NCBI RefSeq assembly: GCF_000813825.1
Contig: NZ_JWTA01000005.1
Location: 186,001 to 250,000, forward strand
DNA length: 64,000 nucleotides
Origin: Chryseobacterium taiwanense
GTDB lineage: Bacteria > Bacteroidota > Bacteroidia > Flavobacteriales > Weeksellaceae
Direction: 5' to 3'
Every line of letters begins with the position of its first letter. Position 1 is the stretch's first letter. Under the pieces are notes generated by a model, which was given only the letters and a program-made list of their open reading frames with translations, was not told where the DNA came from and searched no databases. A program made the position numbers and the translations under genes. Shown piece by piece: positions 9,364-20,128 of this stretch.

Positions 9364-9386
9364 TAATTTATGTATTTTAAAATTAA

Positions 9387-10268
9387 TTATTTAGTATGTA
9401 ATTTACTGTAAATATTATGGATAAGTCCATCTGCAACAGATATTTTAGGAACGAAAATACGGTTGATATCCGACCACGACATGACATTATTAAAGATTTT
9501 CAATGCATGAACCAAAACATCTGCACGATCCTGTCTTAAATTGTATTGGGTCATTCTTTCATCTATCGTAAGTCCTGCAAATTCTTTGTAAGCCTTTTTC
9601 AAATAAGAAGCTGACATAGGCTTTCCGTCTTTGGTTTTGCTTAAAGAAAATACTTTATTGATGTTTCCACCGGAACCAATAGCAACAATAGGTTTTTTAC
9701 TTACAATATTGGCTTTTATTTCCTCTTTCATTTCTTTCCAATTCGCTTCTGTCACCAAATCGTTCAGAAGACGTATCGTTCCAATATTGAATGATTTTTC
9801 ATACATCATTCTGCCATTTTCATAGAATGTAAGTTCGGTAGAACCCCCTCCAACGTCTACATAGAGGTAAGCGAAATTTTTGTCGAGTCCCTCTGCAACA
9901 TGGTTTTCATAGATGAGAGTAGCCTCTTCATCGCCTGAGATAATTTCAATATCAATTCCCGAAGTTTCTTTTACTTCTTTTATAATATCCTGTCCGTTTG
10001 CAGCGTCGCGCATGGCACTGGTTGCACATGCTCTGTAATGCTGCACATTGTAAATCCTCATCAAATCGCTGAAAATTTTCATGGAATCGAGAACCATTTT
10101 TTCTCTCTCCGCGCCAATTTTTCCCATAGTGAAAACATCCATACCTAATCTCAAAGGAATCCTGAGAAGATTAAGCTTGATGAATTCAGGCTCTTTCTGC
10201 TGAGTTTTTACTTCGTTTATTAAAAGTCGGGCTGCATTACTTCCTATGTCTATCGCTGCGATGATCAT
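9387..10268 (-). CDS. ppx: Ppx/GppA family exopolyphosphatase
   Basis: A 293-residue member of the Ppx/GppA phosphatase family (ASKHA fold), which removes phosphate from polyphosphate ends or hydrolyses pppGpp. The N-terminal AAIDIGSNAARLLI phosphate-1 motif, the conserved ATSAMRDAANG stretch, and LYVDVGGGSTELTFY (phosphate-2) are present. GSGGNINKVF marks the adenosine-binding region. The length matches short two-domain enzymes lacking the C-terminal HD-like domain. It lies 97 bases downstream of ppk1 on the same strand, so the pair probably balances polyphosphate synthesis and breakdown. Confidence 0.9.
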   Translation of the reverse strand: MIIAAIDIGSNAARLLINEVKTQQKEPEFIKLNLLRIPLRLGMDVFTMGKIGAEREKMVLDSMKIFSDLMRIYNVQHYRACATSAMRDAANGQDIIKEVKETSGIDIEIISGDEEATLIYENHVAEGLDKNFAYLYVDVGGGSTELTFYENGRMMYEKSFNIGTIRLLNDLVTEANWKEMKEEIKANIVSKKPIVAIGSGGNINKVFSLSKTKDGKPMSASYLKKAYKEFAGLTIDERMTQYNLRQDRADVLVHALKIFNNVMSWSDINRIFVPKISVADGLIHNIYSKLHTK

Positions 10269-10365
10269 TATGTTCGTACGGATTTTTATTAAATTTCAGT
10301 TAATGAATTGAATTTACAAAAATATATTATTACTTCCCATTTAAAGCAAAGATTTTAGTGAACAA

Positions 10366-12438
10366 TTACTTTTTTGTAGCCTTTGCTTTTAGATATTTAT
10401 AGGTTTCTACCTGAGAACGGCATTCCTCTTTATTATTTCGGATGTATTCGTTGCTCAGTTTTTTGTCTAATATTCTTGCTTTTACATTATCACGCAGCTG
10501 AATATCAAGAATGTCTTTCAATTCGGTTTTTAAACTTTTATCAGTGATTTTTGCCGCTGCTTCTATTCTGTAATCAAGGTTTCTGGTCATCCAGTCGGCA
10601 GAAGAAATGTATAAATCTTCCGAACCTTTATTATAGAAATACATCACTCTTGCATGTTCCAGGTACTCGTCTACAATACTGATGGCTTTTATTTTTTCTT
10701 TGAAGTCTTTTTGGTTGACAGCACAGTAAATTCCTCTTACAATCATTTTTACCACAACGCCTGCGTTGGCGGCATCATAAAGCTTCATAATAAGAATACG
10801 GTCGCTTACCGAATTGGCTTTAATGATTATTTCTGCCTTTTTTCCTGCTTTAGCTTCTTCTATCTCTTTATCAATATGGTGAATGATTTTTTCACGCATA
10901 AACTGAGGACAAACCAAAAGGTTTTTACAGGTTTTTAATACAGTAAGATAGTCTTCCTTCGGCTTTCTCAGTACATTAAAAACTTTATTGATATCTGCCA
11001 TTACTCCTCTGTCAGAAGTCATGATGAGATGATCTCCGTAGATTCTTGCCGTTTTTTCGTTAAAGTTACCCGTACTTATAAATCCGTATTGAATCGTTTT
11101 ATTATGGGCTCTTTTTTTGATAACGCACAATTTTGCATGTACTTTCTTATCCGGAATTCCTACCAAAACCGTGATTCCTTCCGGTTCCAGCATTTCTTTC
11201 CACTCTAAATTGGATTCTTCATCAAATCTTGCCTGAAGTTCAAGCATAACCGTTACTTCTTTACCATTTCTGGCAGCATTGATCAACGCATTGATGATTT
11301 TTGAGCTGCTTGCCAAACGATAAGCAGTAATCTGAATTGATTTTACATCCGGATCCATCGCAGCTTCACGCAGAAGATCGATTACAGGATTGTATTTATG
11401 ATAAGGGAAAGTAAGGAGAACATCATGTTTCAAAATCACATCTGTTACTCTTTCTCCATGTTCAAAAGCAGGATGCATGAAAGAAGTTCTTTCTACAGGT
11501 CTTTCGTATTTTTCAAAAACATCCGGAAAATCCATAAAATGCTTGAAATTATGAATCTTTCCTCCCGGAATAATACTGTCTTTCTTCGTTAAGTTCAATT
11601 TTCGGATAAGCATTTCCAGAAGGGCTTTATCCATATCTTTATCAAAAACGAAACGGGTAGGTTTTCCTTTTCTTCTGTTCTTTAATCCTTTTTCAATTTT
11701 TTCTGCGAAATTCGTTCGGATGTCATTATCAAGATCCAATTCAGCATCTTTAGTTACTTTAAAAGCATTGGCAGAAAACTCATCATATCCAAAATAAGAG
11801 AAAATGTGTGGTAAGTTGAATGTAATAACGTCTTCTAACAACATGACGTCTTTTTCCTCAGGATCTTCCGTTGGAAGCAAAAGAAATCTTCCTACAAATC
11901 TTGACGGAATTTCAATAATGGCATAATTGCTTGAATATTGCCAGTCTTTTTTTCTCATCGCAACCCCCAAATAAAGACTTTTGTCTCTCATATAAGGCAT
12001 TGGTGTATTTTCATGAAGAAGAATAGGAATAACATTGGCTTCTACGACTTCATCAAAATAATTTCTGACAAATTCTTTTTGTTTTGCCGTTAAGTTTTTT
12101 GCGGTTTTAATGAAAACTTTATGATCAGCCATTTCAAGCTGAATTTTTTTCCAGGTTTTATCAAAATTCTGCTGATGTCTTATAACAATGTCATTAATTC
12201 TCTGGAGGATTTTTGAAGGAGGTTGGTAGAACGACTCGGCGATTACCTTCTCTTTAAAGTCCATTGCACGTTTTAATCCTGCTACACGTACTCTGAAAAA
12301 TTCATCTAAATTATTAGAAAAAATTCCTAAAAAGCGGATTCTTAAATGTAAAGGTACGTTTTCGTCCATAGCTTCCTGTAATACTCTTTCGTTGAAGGCA
12401 AGCCATGTAATATCTCTTGGATTAAAGTGTAATGACAT
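10366..12438 (-). CDS. ppk1: Polyphosphate kinase 1
   Basis: A 690-residue cytosolic/membrane-associated polyphosphate kinase that makes polyphosphate reversibly from ATP. The N-terminal domain begins FNPRDITWLAFNERVLQEA, a standard PPK1 signature. The two phospholipase-D-like C-terminal domains hold the autophosphorylated-His motif in KKVHAKLCVIKKR and the conserved GFISTGNFNEKTARIYGD. YISSADWMTRNLDYRIE closes the second domain. Length is as expected for the family. It is divergent from dnaK across a 245-base intergenic region. Confidence 0.95.
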   Translation of the reverse strand: MSLHFNPRDITWLAFNERVLQEAMDENVPLHLRIRFLGIFSNNLDEFFRVRVAGLKRAMDFKEKVIAESFYQPPSKILQRINDIVIRHQQNFDKTWKKIQLEMADHKVFIKTAKNLTAKQKEFVRNYFDEVVEANVIPILLHENTPMPYMRDKSLYLGVAMRKKDWQYSSNYAIIEIPSRFVGRFLLLPTEDPEEKDVMLLEDVITFNLPHIFSYFGYDEFSANAFKVTKDAELDLDNDIRTNFAEKIEKGLKNRRKGKPTRFVFDKDMDKALLEMLIRKLNLTKKDSIIPGGKIHNFKHFMDFPDVFEKYERPVERTSFMHPAFEHGERVTDVILKHDVLLTFPYHKYNPVIDLLREAAMDPDVKSIQITAYRLASSSKIINALINAARNGKEVTVMLELQARFDEESNLEWKEMLEPEGITVLVGIPDKKVHAKLCVIKKRAHNKTIQYGFISTGNFNEKTARIYGDHLIMTSDRGVMADINKVFNVLRKPKEDYLTVLKTCKNLLVCPQFMREKIIHHIDKEIEEAKAGKKAEIIIKANSVSDRILIMKLYDAANAGVVVKMIVRGIYCAVNQKDFKEKIKAISIVDEYLEHARVMYFYNKGSEDLYISSADWMTRNLDYRIEAAAKITDKSLKTELKDILDIQLRDNVKARILDKKLSNEYIRNNKEECRSQVETYKYLKAKATKK

Positions 12439-12683
12439 TCTCTGGTTTATATTTTATCAAAAATAATAATTCAGGAGATTATGATCCCTATAATACAGGT
12501 TAAACTTTGATTAATTTTTATACAGGTTAATGTCAAAACTGTCTTGAATAGTGTAGTTTTATTACTATGAACTGGTCTCTTTATCTTGTATTGTGTCATT
12601 TTGTCACATGAATGCAAATGGTACAGATATTGAGAAATTGAGAGTGTAAATTAATTTTAAAAATTAGAAAAAATATAAATATT

Positions 12684-14576
12684 ATGAGTAAAATAATTGG
12701 AATTGACTTAGGAACAACCAACTCTTGTGTTGCTGTAATGGAGGGTAAAGACCCTGTTGTTATTCCTAATGCTGAAGGTAAAAGAACGACTCCTTCTATT
12801 GTAGCATTTACAGAAGACGGAGAAAGAAAAGTAGGAGATCCTGCAAAAAGACAAGCGGTAACTAACCCAAAGAAAACGGTATATTCTATTAAAAGATTTA
12901 TCGGAACTCACTTCAAAGAAGATGCGAAAGAAATTTCAAGAGTACCTTATGAAGTAGTTTCTGGGCCAAACGATACTGTAAAAGTAAAAATTGACGATAG
13001 AGAATATACTCCACAAGAAATTTCTGCAATGACGCTTCAGAAAATGAAGAAAACTGCTGAAGATTATCTTGGTCAGGAAGTAACAAGAGCGGTAATCACT
13101 GTTCCTGCATACTTCAATGATGCGCAAAGACAAGCTACTAAAGAAGCTGGTGAAATCGCAGGTCTTAAAGTAGAAAGAATTATCAACGAGCCAACTGCTG
13201 CTGCGTTAGCTTACGGTTTGGATAAGGCTCATAAAGATCAAAAAATCGCTGTGTATGACCTTGGTGGTGGTACTTTCGATATCTCTATCCTAGATTTAGG
13301 TGATGGTGTATTCGAAGTATTGTCTACAAACGGTGATACGCACTTAGGAGGTGATGACTTTGATGATGTCATCATCAACTGGATGGCAGACGAATTCAAA
13401 GCTGAAGAAGGAGTAGAATTAAAATCTGATGCAATTGCATTACAAAGATTGAAAGAAGCGGCTGAAAAAGCTAAAATTGAATTATCTTCTTCTCCACAAA
13501 CGGAAATCAACCTTCCATATATTACAGCTACAGCTACAGGTCCTAAACACTTAGTGAAGACTTTAACTAAAGCTAAATTCGAGCAATTATCTGCAGATCT
13601 AGTAAGAAGATCTATGGAACCTGTTGCTAAAGCATTGAAAGATGCAGGTTTATCAACTTCAGATATCGACGAAGTAATCTTGGTAGGAGGTTCTACAAGA
13701 ATCCCAATCATCCAGGAAGAAGTAGAAAAATTCTTCGGTAAAAAACCTTCAAAAGGGGTTAACCCGGATGAGGTTGTAGCAATTGGTGCAGCGATTCAAG
13801 GAGGTGTATTGACAGGTGATGTAAAAGACGTTCTTTTATTAGATGTTACTCCACTTTCTTTAGGGATCGAAACAATGGGTTCTGTTTTCACTAAATTAAT
13901 TGAAGCGAACACAACAATCCCAACTAAAAAATCTGAGGTATTCTCTACAGCTTCTGACAATCAGCCTGCTGTAAGCATCAGAGTAGGACAGGGAGAAAGA
14001 CCAATGTTCAACGATAATAAAGAAATCGGAAGATTTGATTTAACAGATATTCCACCAGCACAAAGAGGAGTTCCTCAAATTGAAGTAACTTTCGACATTG
14101 ATGCGAATGGTATCCTAAGTGTTTCTGCTAAAGATAAAGGAACTGGTAAAGAGCAGTCTATTAAAATTCAGGCATCTTCTGGTCTTTCTGACGAAGAAAT
14201 CGAAAGAATGAAGAAAGAAGCTCAGGAAAATTCTGCAGCTGATAACAAGAGAAAAGAAGAAGTTGAAATCTTCAACAAAGCTGACGGATTGATCTTCCAG
14301 ACTGAAAAACAATTGAAAGAGTTTGGTGATAAATTATCTGCTGATAAAAAAGCAGCGATCGAAACAGCTCACACGGAATTGAAAGCAGCTTTCGAAGCTA
14401 AAAATGGTGATGAAGTGAAAGCTAAAACAGAAGCTTTAGATGCAGCTTGGATGGCAGCTTCAGAAGAGATGTATGCACAGGGACAAGGTGCTCAAGGTGC
14501 AGATGCAGGAGCTCAGAATGCTGGAAATGCAGGTGCAGAAGATGTACAAGATGCAGACTTCGAAGAAGTGAAGTAA
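12684..14576 (+). CDS. dnaK: Molecular chaperone DnaK (Hsp70)
   Basis: A 630-residue Hsp70. The ATPase domain opens with [16 protein letters not shown] and contains [14 protein letters not shown] and [10 protein letters not shown]. The substrate-binding domain follows the linker [17 protein letters not shown], with a helical lid and a Gly/Ala/Gln-rich tail ending DADFEEVK (EEVK tail). Its partners grpE and dnaJ are not next to it. No CIRCE-like inverted repeat was recognised in the 245-base upstream region, and no convincing TAnnTTTG element was seen there either. It is monocistronic with a strong terminator. Confidence 0.98.
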   Translation: MSKIIGIDLGTTNSCVAVMEGKDPVVIPNAEGKRTTPSIVAFTEDGERKVGDPAKRQAVTNPKKTVYSIKRFIGTHFKEDAKEISRVPYEVVSGPNDTVKVKIDDREYTPQEISAMTLQKMKKTAEDYLGQEVTRAVITVPAYFNDAQRQATKEAGEIAGLKVERIINEPTAAALAYGLDKAHKDQKIAVYDLGGGTFDISILDLGDGVFEVLSTNGDTHLGGDDFDDVIINWMADEFKAEEGVELKSDAIALQRLKEAAEKAKIELSSSPQTEINLPYITATATGPKHLVKTLTKAKFEQLSADLVRRSMEPVAKALKDAGLSTSDIDEVILVGGSTRIPIIQEEVEKFFGKKPSKGVNPDEVVAIGAAIQGGVLTGDVKDVLLLDVTPLSLGIETMGSVFTKLIEANTTIPTKKSEVFSTASDNQPAVSIRVGQGERPMFNDNKEIGRFDLTDIPPAQRGVPQIEVTFDIDANGILSVSAKDKGTGKEQSIKIQASSGLSDEEIERMKKEAQENSAADNKRKEEVEIFNKADGLIFQTEKQLKEFGDKLSADKKAAIETAHTELKAAFEAKNGDEVKAKTEALDAAWMAASEEMYAQGQGAQGADAGAQNAGNAGAEDVQDADFEEVK

Positions 14577-14601
14577 GTATTGAACAACAATAAATAACTC
14601 T

Positions 14602-14637
14602 AAACCGCCGAAAATCTAAGATTTTCGGCGGTTTTTT
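14602..14637 (+). terminator. dnaK terminator
   Basis: The stem AACCGCCGAAAATC / GATTTTCGGCGGTT with a TAA loop is followed by seven T. The rest of the 410-base dnaK-susC gap holds only the promoter listed at 14930-14959. Confidence 0.93.
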
Positions 14638-14929
14638 TATGTTCAATTTTTTCTGAGATTGAAACTCTGGATTGTATTTTATGTTGTTGAATTTCAGAAG
14701 GATGTGATTCTATTTATTAAGCTTTTGCTTTATAATTATTGATAGTTTCGGATAGGTGTATTTGCAATGGTTTATTTGTTTGACTTTTAATTGTTTATGT
14801 GTTTTTATTTCTCTAAAAAGAGAATATTAACAGGTTACTACAGGATAGCAGAAATTTTCGAGAACTATACTTTTATGAAATAAAATATGAGAAATATCAT
14901 GTCTTTTTAGATTAAGTATTTCTTACGTT

Positions 14930-14959
14930 TTGTTCACACAAAGGATACAAGTAAATTTT
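14930..14959 (+). promoter_or_regulatory. Candidate promoter of the susCD pair
   Basis: TTG at 14930-14932 is followed after 19 bases by TAAATTTT, one base off the TAnnTTTG -7 consensus. The predicted start of transcription is about 20 bases upstream of the susC ATG. Confidence 0.5.
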
Positions 14960-14986
14960 TAACAATTAATAATCACGAATCATAGA

Positions 14987-17896
14987 ATGAAGAAATCTAT
15001 AGTGGCTTTAGGTATTTTGTTAAGTACCACAGGTTCTATTTTCGCACAGGAAAAGCAAACTATCGGTACAGCCAAGGATAGTATAAAATCGGATAAGACT
15101 AAAGATATCGAAGAGGTTGTTGTTATTGCTTATGGAAGTCAGAAAAAAGGAGAGGTTACAGGTGCTGTAGGTAAAGTGAATGCCGGAAGCTTTAAAGACC
15201 GTCCTATTGCAAGAGTCGATCAGGCATTAACAGGCCAGATTGCGGGAGTTAAAACACGTGCTACTTCAGGGAAACCAGGTGAACCATTGGAGATTAGAGT
15301 ACGTGGTACTGCATCGATTTCGGCGAGTAATTCACCGGTTTACGTGGTAGATGGAATGGTAGTGGATGATATGGCGAATATTTCTCCGGATGATGTGCAA
15401 TCGATTGAAGTACTTAAAGATGCTGCTTCTACAGCGATGTACGGATCAAGAGGTTCAAACGGGGTCGTGATTATTACCACTAAAAAAGGGGCTTCAGGGA
15501 AACCAACTTTCAGCTTTTCTCAATATTACGGAGTTCAGACGATCGAGAAAAAACTCGATATCATGACAAGTTCAGAGTGGATTGATTTTGCAACTGAAGC
15601 GATCAACAAAAGATGGGTAGCTTTAGCTCCCGGGAATTCGGCTTCAGACAGTTATGAAAAAAGAGCACAGTATTTTAATCTTGCCAACACAACAGATTAC
15701 AACTTAGCCAATATCAATTATATGATCGATCCGCGATGGGGAACCAATCAGGTGGCATACATTGACTGGCAGGACGAGTTCTATCGTCCGGCTGCTATTC
15801 AGAATTATCAGCTTGCGGTAAGAGGAGGAGGTAAAGGGATAAAATATGCTATTTCGGGAGCTTATTTTGATCAGGAAGGTTTGGCAATCAATACAGGTTT
15901 CAATAGATTTAATTTGAGTGCAGCGATTGATGTAAATCTTTCAGATAAATTAAAAGCAGGGGTTACCTTACGACCAAGTTACTCCAAAAGCTATGGAGCT
16001 ACTGTGGACGGAAAAGACAACACTGCTCACAAAATGTTATCGATGGTTCCTGTTGCCGAGCTAAGCGCTGGTTTGTATACCAATTTCTGGAAAAATTTAC
16101 AATACAGATGGGCGGGTTCTACTCAAAGTCCGATTGGGTTAATGGAAAACACAACCAATGATACCAATGAATTCAGATTATTATCAAGCTTGTATGTTTC
16201 ATATGATATTTTACCGGGTTTGAATTTTAAATTATCAGGAGGAGCAACCAACAACTTCAATACAAACACAGGTTATACCCCAACGTTTAACTTAATTACC
16301 AACGTTCCGGGGCAGGTAAGTATCGGAAGCAGAAGAACGGTGAACTACAACAGGTATTTAGGAGAAGGTTTATTAAGCTATAAAAAATCTTTTGGAAGTC
16401 ATGAGTTTGATGCTATCGCAGGATACAGTGCTGAAAATTACAGAACAACAACTCAATACAACAGAAACAGAGGTTTGCCTAATGATGATTTAAAAACATT
16501 TAACTTCACGCAGTCGGTGGCTGTTTTAAACTCAGAATATACCGCTTCAGAATGGATGCTGATTTCCATGTTTGGGCGTGTAAACTACAATTATAAAGGT
16601 AAATATATGCTTTCTGCGAGTATTCGTAGAGACGGATCTTCAAGATTTGGATGGAATAATCTTTACGGAACATTTGCCGCATTCGGTGGAGGTTGGAAAA
16701 TCGATAAAGAAGAGTTTTTACAAGATCAAACTTGGCTGAGCAATTTGAAACTAAGATATAGTTGGGGTGAAAACGGAAACAATTCCATCGGAGATTACAG
16801 GGCGTTCGGAACCCTTACGGGTGGTAATTACTCGTTTGGTGGCTCAGTTTCTACAGGTTTAGTTCCAAATACCATTGCAAACCCTGATCTTACTTGGGAA
16901 AAAACAAAATCTTCTGATTTCGGTTTGGAAGTAGGTTTATTTAAAAGAATCGATTTCACTGCAGACTATTACATCAAAAATACCAACGACCTTCTTCTTC
17001 AGGAGCCTATTGCTTCAGTTACCGGATATAATACGATTTGGAGAAATGTGGGTTCTGTAAGAAATACCGGATTAGAATTAGATTTAAATACAAGAAACTT
17101 AGTAGGCGCATTCAAGTGGAATACTTCGGCTAATATTGCATTTAATAATAACAAAGTTACACAGTTAGGAAATAATAACAAGCCAATTCCGACAGGTTTC
17201 AGTGATCTTACCAATATTATTATGGTGGGAGAAGAGCTTAATTCCTTCTATCTATATGAAGCAATCGGGGTGCTTTCAAGTGCTGATATCGCCAATGCAG
17301 GTGTTGCAAAAACAGTCGGAGCGATTGCAGGTGACGTTAAATATAAAGATGTAAATGGTGACGGAAAAATTGATGAGAACGACCGCCATATCATCGGTGG
17401 GCCGACTCCCGATTATTACTGGGGCTTTACCAATACATTCTCGTATAAAAATTTCGATTTGTCGGTATTTTTCCAAGGGCAGAAAGGAGGTTACAGTTAT
17501 GCATTATTGGGTAGAGCAATCGACCGTACAAGTATGGGAACTACTCAAAATGTGATGGGGAACTGGGCAAACCGTTGGCGTTCTGATGCGGAACCGGGAG
17601 ATGGAAAAACACCGAGACTGGATGGTACTACAGGAGGTTTGCTGGATACAAGATGGTTGTATGATGCTACTTATATTCAGTTGAAAAACATTACGCTTGG
17701 GTATACTTTTGATAAAGAAGTAAGTCAAAAACTTAAAATTTCAAACCTAAGACTCTATGTGAGCTTAGAAAATGTTTGGAGAAAAGATCACTATTATGGT
17801 GGTTATAATCCGGAATCTGTACAGTCAGACGGAACCGATTACGGAGCATATCCTAATGCAAAAGTCTATATGATGGGCTTAAACTTTAACTTCTAA
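14987..17896 (+). CDS. SusC/RagA family TonB-linked outer-membrane protein
   Basis: A 969-residue outer-membrane nutrient transporter. The signal peptide ends IFAQ; then a short linker leads straight into a TonB-box-like DIEEVVVIAYGSQKKGEVTGAV and the plug with QIAGVKTRATSGKPGEPLEIRVRG and YVVDGM. ISPDDVQSIEVLKDAASTAMYGSRGSNGVVIITTKKG is the plug's family signature. The 22-strand barrel ends in an aromatic F (MGLNFNF). The carboxypeptidase-regulatory-like N-terminal domain that many SusC proteins carry is absent. It lies 4 bases before the SusD partner. No glycoside hydrolase, peptidase or regulator accompanies it, so the substrate is unknown. Confidence 0.95.
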   Translation: MKKSIVALGILLSTTGSIFAQEKQTIGTAKDSIKSDKTKDIEEVVVIAYGSQKKGEVTGAVGKVNAGSFKDRPIARVDQALTGQIAGVKTRATSGKPGEPLEIRVRGTASISASNSPVYVVDGMVVDDMANISPDDVQSIEVLKDAASTAMYGSRGSNGVVIITTKKGASGKPTFSFSQYYGVQTIEKKLDIMTSSEWIDFATEAINKRWVALAPGNSASDSYEKRAQYFNLANTTDYNLANINYMIDPRWGTNQVAYIDWQDEFYRPAAIQNYQLAVRGGGKGIKYAISGAYFDQEGLAINTGFNRFNLSAAIDVNLSDKLKAGVTLRPSYSKSYGATVDGKDNTAHKMLSMVPVAELSAGLYTNFWKNLQYRWAGSTQSPIGLMENTTNDTNEFRLLSSLYVSYDILPGLNFKLSGGATNNFNTNTGYTPTFNLITNVPGQVSIGSRRTVNYNRYLGEGLLSYKKSFGSHEFDAIAGYSAENYRTTTQYNRNRGLPNDDLKTFNFTQSVAVLNSEYTASEWMLISMFGRVNYNYKGKYMLSASIRRDGSSRFGWNNLYGTFAAFGGGWKIDKEEFLQDQTWLSNLKLRYSWGENGNNSIGDYRAFGTLTGGNYSFGGSVSTGLVPNTIANPDLTWEKTKSSDFGLEVGLFKRIDFTADYYIKNTNDLLLQEPIASVTGYNTIWRNVGSVRNTGLELDLNTRNLVGAFKWNTSANIAFNNNKVTQLGNNNKPIPTGFSDLTNIIMVGEELNSFYLYEAIGVLSSADIANAGVAKTVGAIAGDVKYKDVNGDGKIDENDRHIIGGPTPDYYWGFTNTFSYKNFDLSVFFQGQKGGYSYALLGRAIDRTSMGTTQNVMGNWANRWRSDAEPGDGKTPRLDGTTGGLLDTRWLYDATYIQLKNITLGYTFDKEVSQKLKISNLRLYVSLENVWRKDHYYGGYNPESVQSDGTDYGAYPNAKVYMMGLNFNF

Positions 17897-17900
17897 TTTT

Positions 17901-19445
17901 ATGACAATGAAAACAATATATATTAAAAATAAATTTATTTTACCACTGAATTTTAAAACGTTAGGCAAAGCTTTGATTTTTGGAGCGTTGACAATGTCAG
18001 CGATGAGCTGTGAAAAAGATTTGATGCTCGAACCTGAAAATAATATCACACAAACATCTTTTTACACTACAGAATTACAAATTCAGCAGGCGGTGTCCGG
18101 AGTTTATTCTGCGATGATCAATTCTTCTTCAAGAGGTGGGTATGATGTAAATTTCTACCTTTTGGCGTCAGAGGTTCGTTCGAATAACTTCAACGCTATT
18201 TCTCAAAACGGGAACAGAGATTATTTTGCCATCAACCGTTTTCAGGATACTTCTTCTACCGAGGAGGTGGCAATTCTTTGGGATGATGCCTATCAATTGG
18301 TGAGTTATGCCAATAATATTTTAGCAAGAATTGATGAGGTTCCTTTTGCTGACAACGCAACGAAAGAGCAGTACCGTGCAGAAACTAAATTTTTAAGAGC
18401 ATATGCTTATTTTGAGTTAATGAGAATGTTCGGAAAAGTTCCTTTGATCGATCATCCTATGACGCCAACGGAAGCGGCTGCGGTTCCCAGAACTGATCTT
18501 CAAACTTTGTATAATTTTATCACATCAGAAATTGAAGCATCGGTTGCAGGTTTAAAAGACACCTACGATACCAAAAATAAAGGAAGAATCACCAAATCAG
18601 CGGCTCATGCCATGTTGGGAAGAATGTATCTTACAGGATATGGTTATCCTTTAAACAACAGCTCTTATCTTACCAAAGCCAAAGTGCACTTATCTGCGGT
18701 GATTCAGGTGGAAGGGCAATATGTAACTTTTGCACCCAATTATGCAGATCTTTTCAAAAGTGCGAACGACAATAAGTATCACCTTTTCGAAATCCAGCAC
18801 ATCAGTGGGGGAGTATCTCAGGGATCTTACTTGCCAAGTTATGTATCACCAAACTTTGGGGTAAATGACCCACTTTACAATGCACAGAGCAGTCTTTACA
18901 GTTCTGCCGAGTTGGGGGTTTCTACATCATTGATAAATTCTTACGAAGCAGGTGATTTAAGAAAAAACCTTACCATAAAAACTTCATTTATTGCAGCCAA
19001 TGGTCAGCCGGATAACGCTAATTATTTTATTAAATTTCGTGAACCTGGATTGGTAATCAGTAACCGTTACGATTGGCCAATCAATTTCCCGGTTATTCGA
19101 TATGCCGATGTGATTTTAATGTACGCAGAAGTTTTAAATTATGAGGGAAGTACAGCGCTTGCTGTTCCTCAACTGAACAGAATCCGCCAGAGAGCAGGTC
19201 TTGCCCCTCTTTCCACATCCATTTCATCAGCAGATTTTACAACGGCTTTGAGAAGAGAAAGAAGATCAGAGTTTGCAGGAGAAGGGGTATATTGGCATGA
19301 TCTGGTAAGATGGAATATCGGTGTAAGTGTCATCAACGCTGCTGCTGCCGCGAACAATTACAATTTTACAATTACCACCAACGATTATTTGTATCAGATT
19401 CCACTGAACCAGGTTCAGATAGCCGGATATGAGCAAAATCCTTAA
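17901..19445 (+). CDS. SusD/RagB family surface lipoprotein
   Basis: A 514-residue SusD-type lid protein, which caps the SusC channel and captures the substrate. The N-terminus has a hydrophobic stretch and a lipobox ending in Cys (SAMSCEKDLMLEPENN), giving an outer-leaflet lipoprotein. The helical TPR-like core contains FLRAYAYFELMRMFGKVPL, the usual SusD signature, and VIRYADVILMYAEVLN. RRERRSEFAGEGVYWHDLVRW near the C-terminus is also typical. Two close ATG codons (17901 and 17907) are possible starts; the upstream one is given. It is co-transcribed with susC. Confidence 0.94.
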   Translation: MTMKTIYIKNKFILPLNFKTLGKALIFGALTMSAMSCEKDLMLEPENNITQTSFYTTELQIQQAVSGVYSAMINSSSRGGYDVNFYLLASEVRSNNFNAISQNGNRDYFAINRFQDTSSTEEVAILWDDAYQLVSYANNILARIDEVPFADNATKEQYRAETKFLRAYAYFELMRMFGKVPLIDHPMTPTEAAAVPRTDLQTLYNFITSEIEASVAGLKDTYDTKNKGRITKSAAHAMLGRMYLTGYGYPLNNSSYLTKAKVHLSAVIQVEGQYVTFAPNYADLFKSANDNKYHLFEIQHISGGVSQGSYLPSYVSPNFGVNDPLYNAQSSLYSSAELGVSTSLINSYEAGDLRKNLTIKTSFIAANGQPDNANYFIKFREPGLVISNRYDWPINFPVIRYADVILMYAEVLNYEGSTALAVPQLNRIRQRAGLAPLSTSISSADFTTALRRERRSEFAGEGVYWHDLVRWNIGVSVINAAAAANNYNFTITTNDYLYQIPLNQVQIAGYEQNP

Positions 19446-19476
19446 AAATCTATCCTTTATCAAGTTATATTTTGTA

Positions 19477-19510
19477 TTCCCCGAGCGTAAGCGAGGGGAA
19501 TTTTATTTTA
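19477..19510 (+). terminator. Terminator after the susCD pair
   Basis: TTCCCC and GGGGAA bracket a short, partly paired centre and are followed by a T-rich run. Confidence 0.75.
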
Positions 19511-19561
19511 AGAATAAAAAATCTTACATTCGTATCACTTTAAACCAAAAAACAAAATTAT

Positions 19562-20077
19562 ATGAAGTTTTCTAAAATACTTGTAATACTGGGATTATTC
19601 CTTTTTCAATTAAACTTTGCTCAGGAAAAAGCTGACGTGGTTTTGAACAAAGCACTTGCTGAAGCAAAAGCAAAAAATAAAAATGTACTTCTTGTTTTTC
19701 ATGCATCATGGTGTAAATGGTGCCATGTGATGGAAAAGAATATGAATCTTCCGGAAACTAAGCCTATTTTTGAAAAGAAATTTGTTACCGCTTATCTTGA
19801 TGTTCAGGAAATGGGAGATAAGAAAAAACTTGAAAATCCGGGAGGTCAGGAGATCATGAATAAATATAAAGGTGAGAATGCAGGACTTCCGTTTTGGCTG
19901 GTTTTAAATCCGAAAGGGGAAGTTCTTACCGATTCTTTCGATCCAAAAGGGGATAATCTTGGTTGTCCTTCCACAGCGGAAGAAGTGGCGACGTTTACGG
20001 CGAAGCTAGAGAAGTCTTCAAAGATGAATAAAAGCGAACTGCAAACTATAACAACGGCTTTTAGTGAAAAGAATTAA
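19562..20077 (+). CDS. Secreted thioredoxin-like protein (CKWC)
   Basis: A 171-residue exported thioredoxin-fold protein. A signal peptide (ending LNFAQ) precedes a thioredoxin_7/DUF255-like domain with the redox motif CKWC at residues 51-54 in FHASWCKWCHVM. The cis-Pro region appears as GLPFWLVLNPKGE. Likely a periplasmic thiol reductant or disulfide-handling protein; the partner is unknown. It is separated from the susD gene by a terminator and followed by a strong bidirectional one, so it is probably monocistronic. Confidence 0.85.
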   Translation: MKFSKILVILGLFLFQLNFAQEKADVVLNKALAEAKAKNKNVLLVFHASWCKWCHVMEKNMNLPETKPIFEKKFVTAYLDVQEMGDKKKLENPGGQEIMNKYKGENAGLPFWLVLNPKGEVLTDSFDPKGDNLGCPSTAEEVATFTAKLEKSSKMNKSELQTITTAFSEKN

Positions 20078-20078
20078 T

Positions 20079-20117
20079 AAGAGTTTCGGCGGCACCAAAG
20101 GTGCCGCCGAAACTCTT
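20079..20117. terminator. Strong bidirectional terminator
   Basis: A perfect 18-bp GC-rich stem (20079-20096 and 20100-20117, starting AAGAGTTTCGG) with a three-base AAA loop lies between two convergent genes. The flanks are only moderately T-rich. Confidence 0.8.
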
Positions 20118-20128
20118 TATACTAACTA

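Noticed and set aside
12439..12683. CIRCE-like element upstream of dnaK
   Set aside because: No TTAGCACTC-N9-GAGTGCTAA-like inverted repeat could be read in the region.
13238..13711. 157-codon ORF antisense to dnaK
   Set aside because: It lies wholly in the antisense frame of a strongly conserved gene and is explained by codon bias there.
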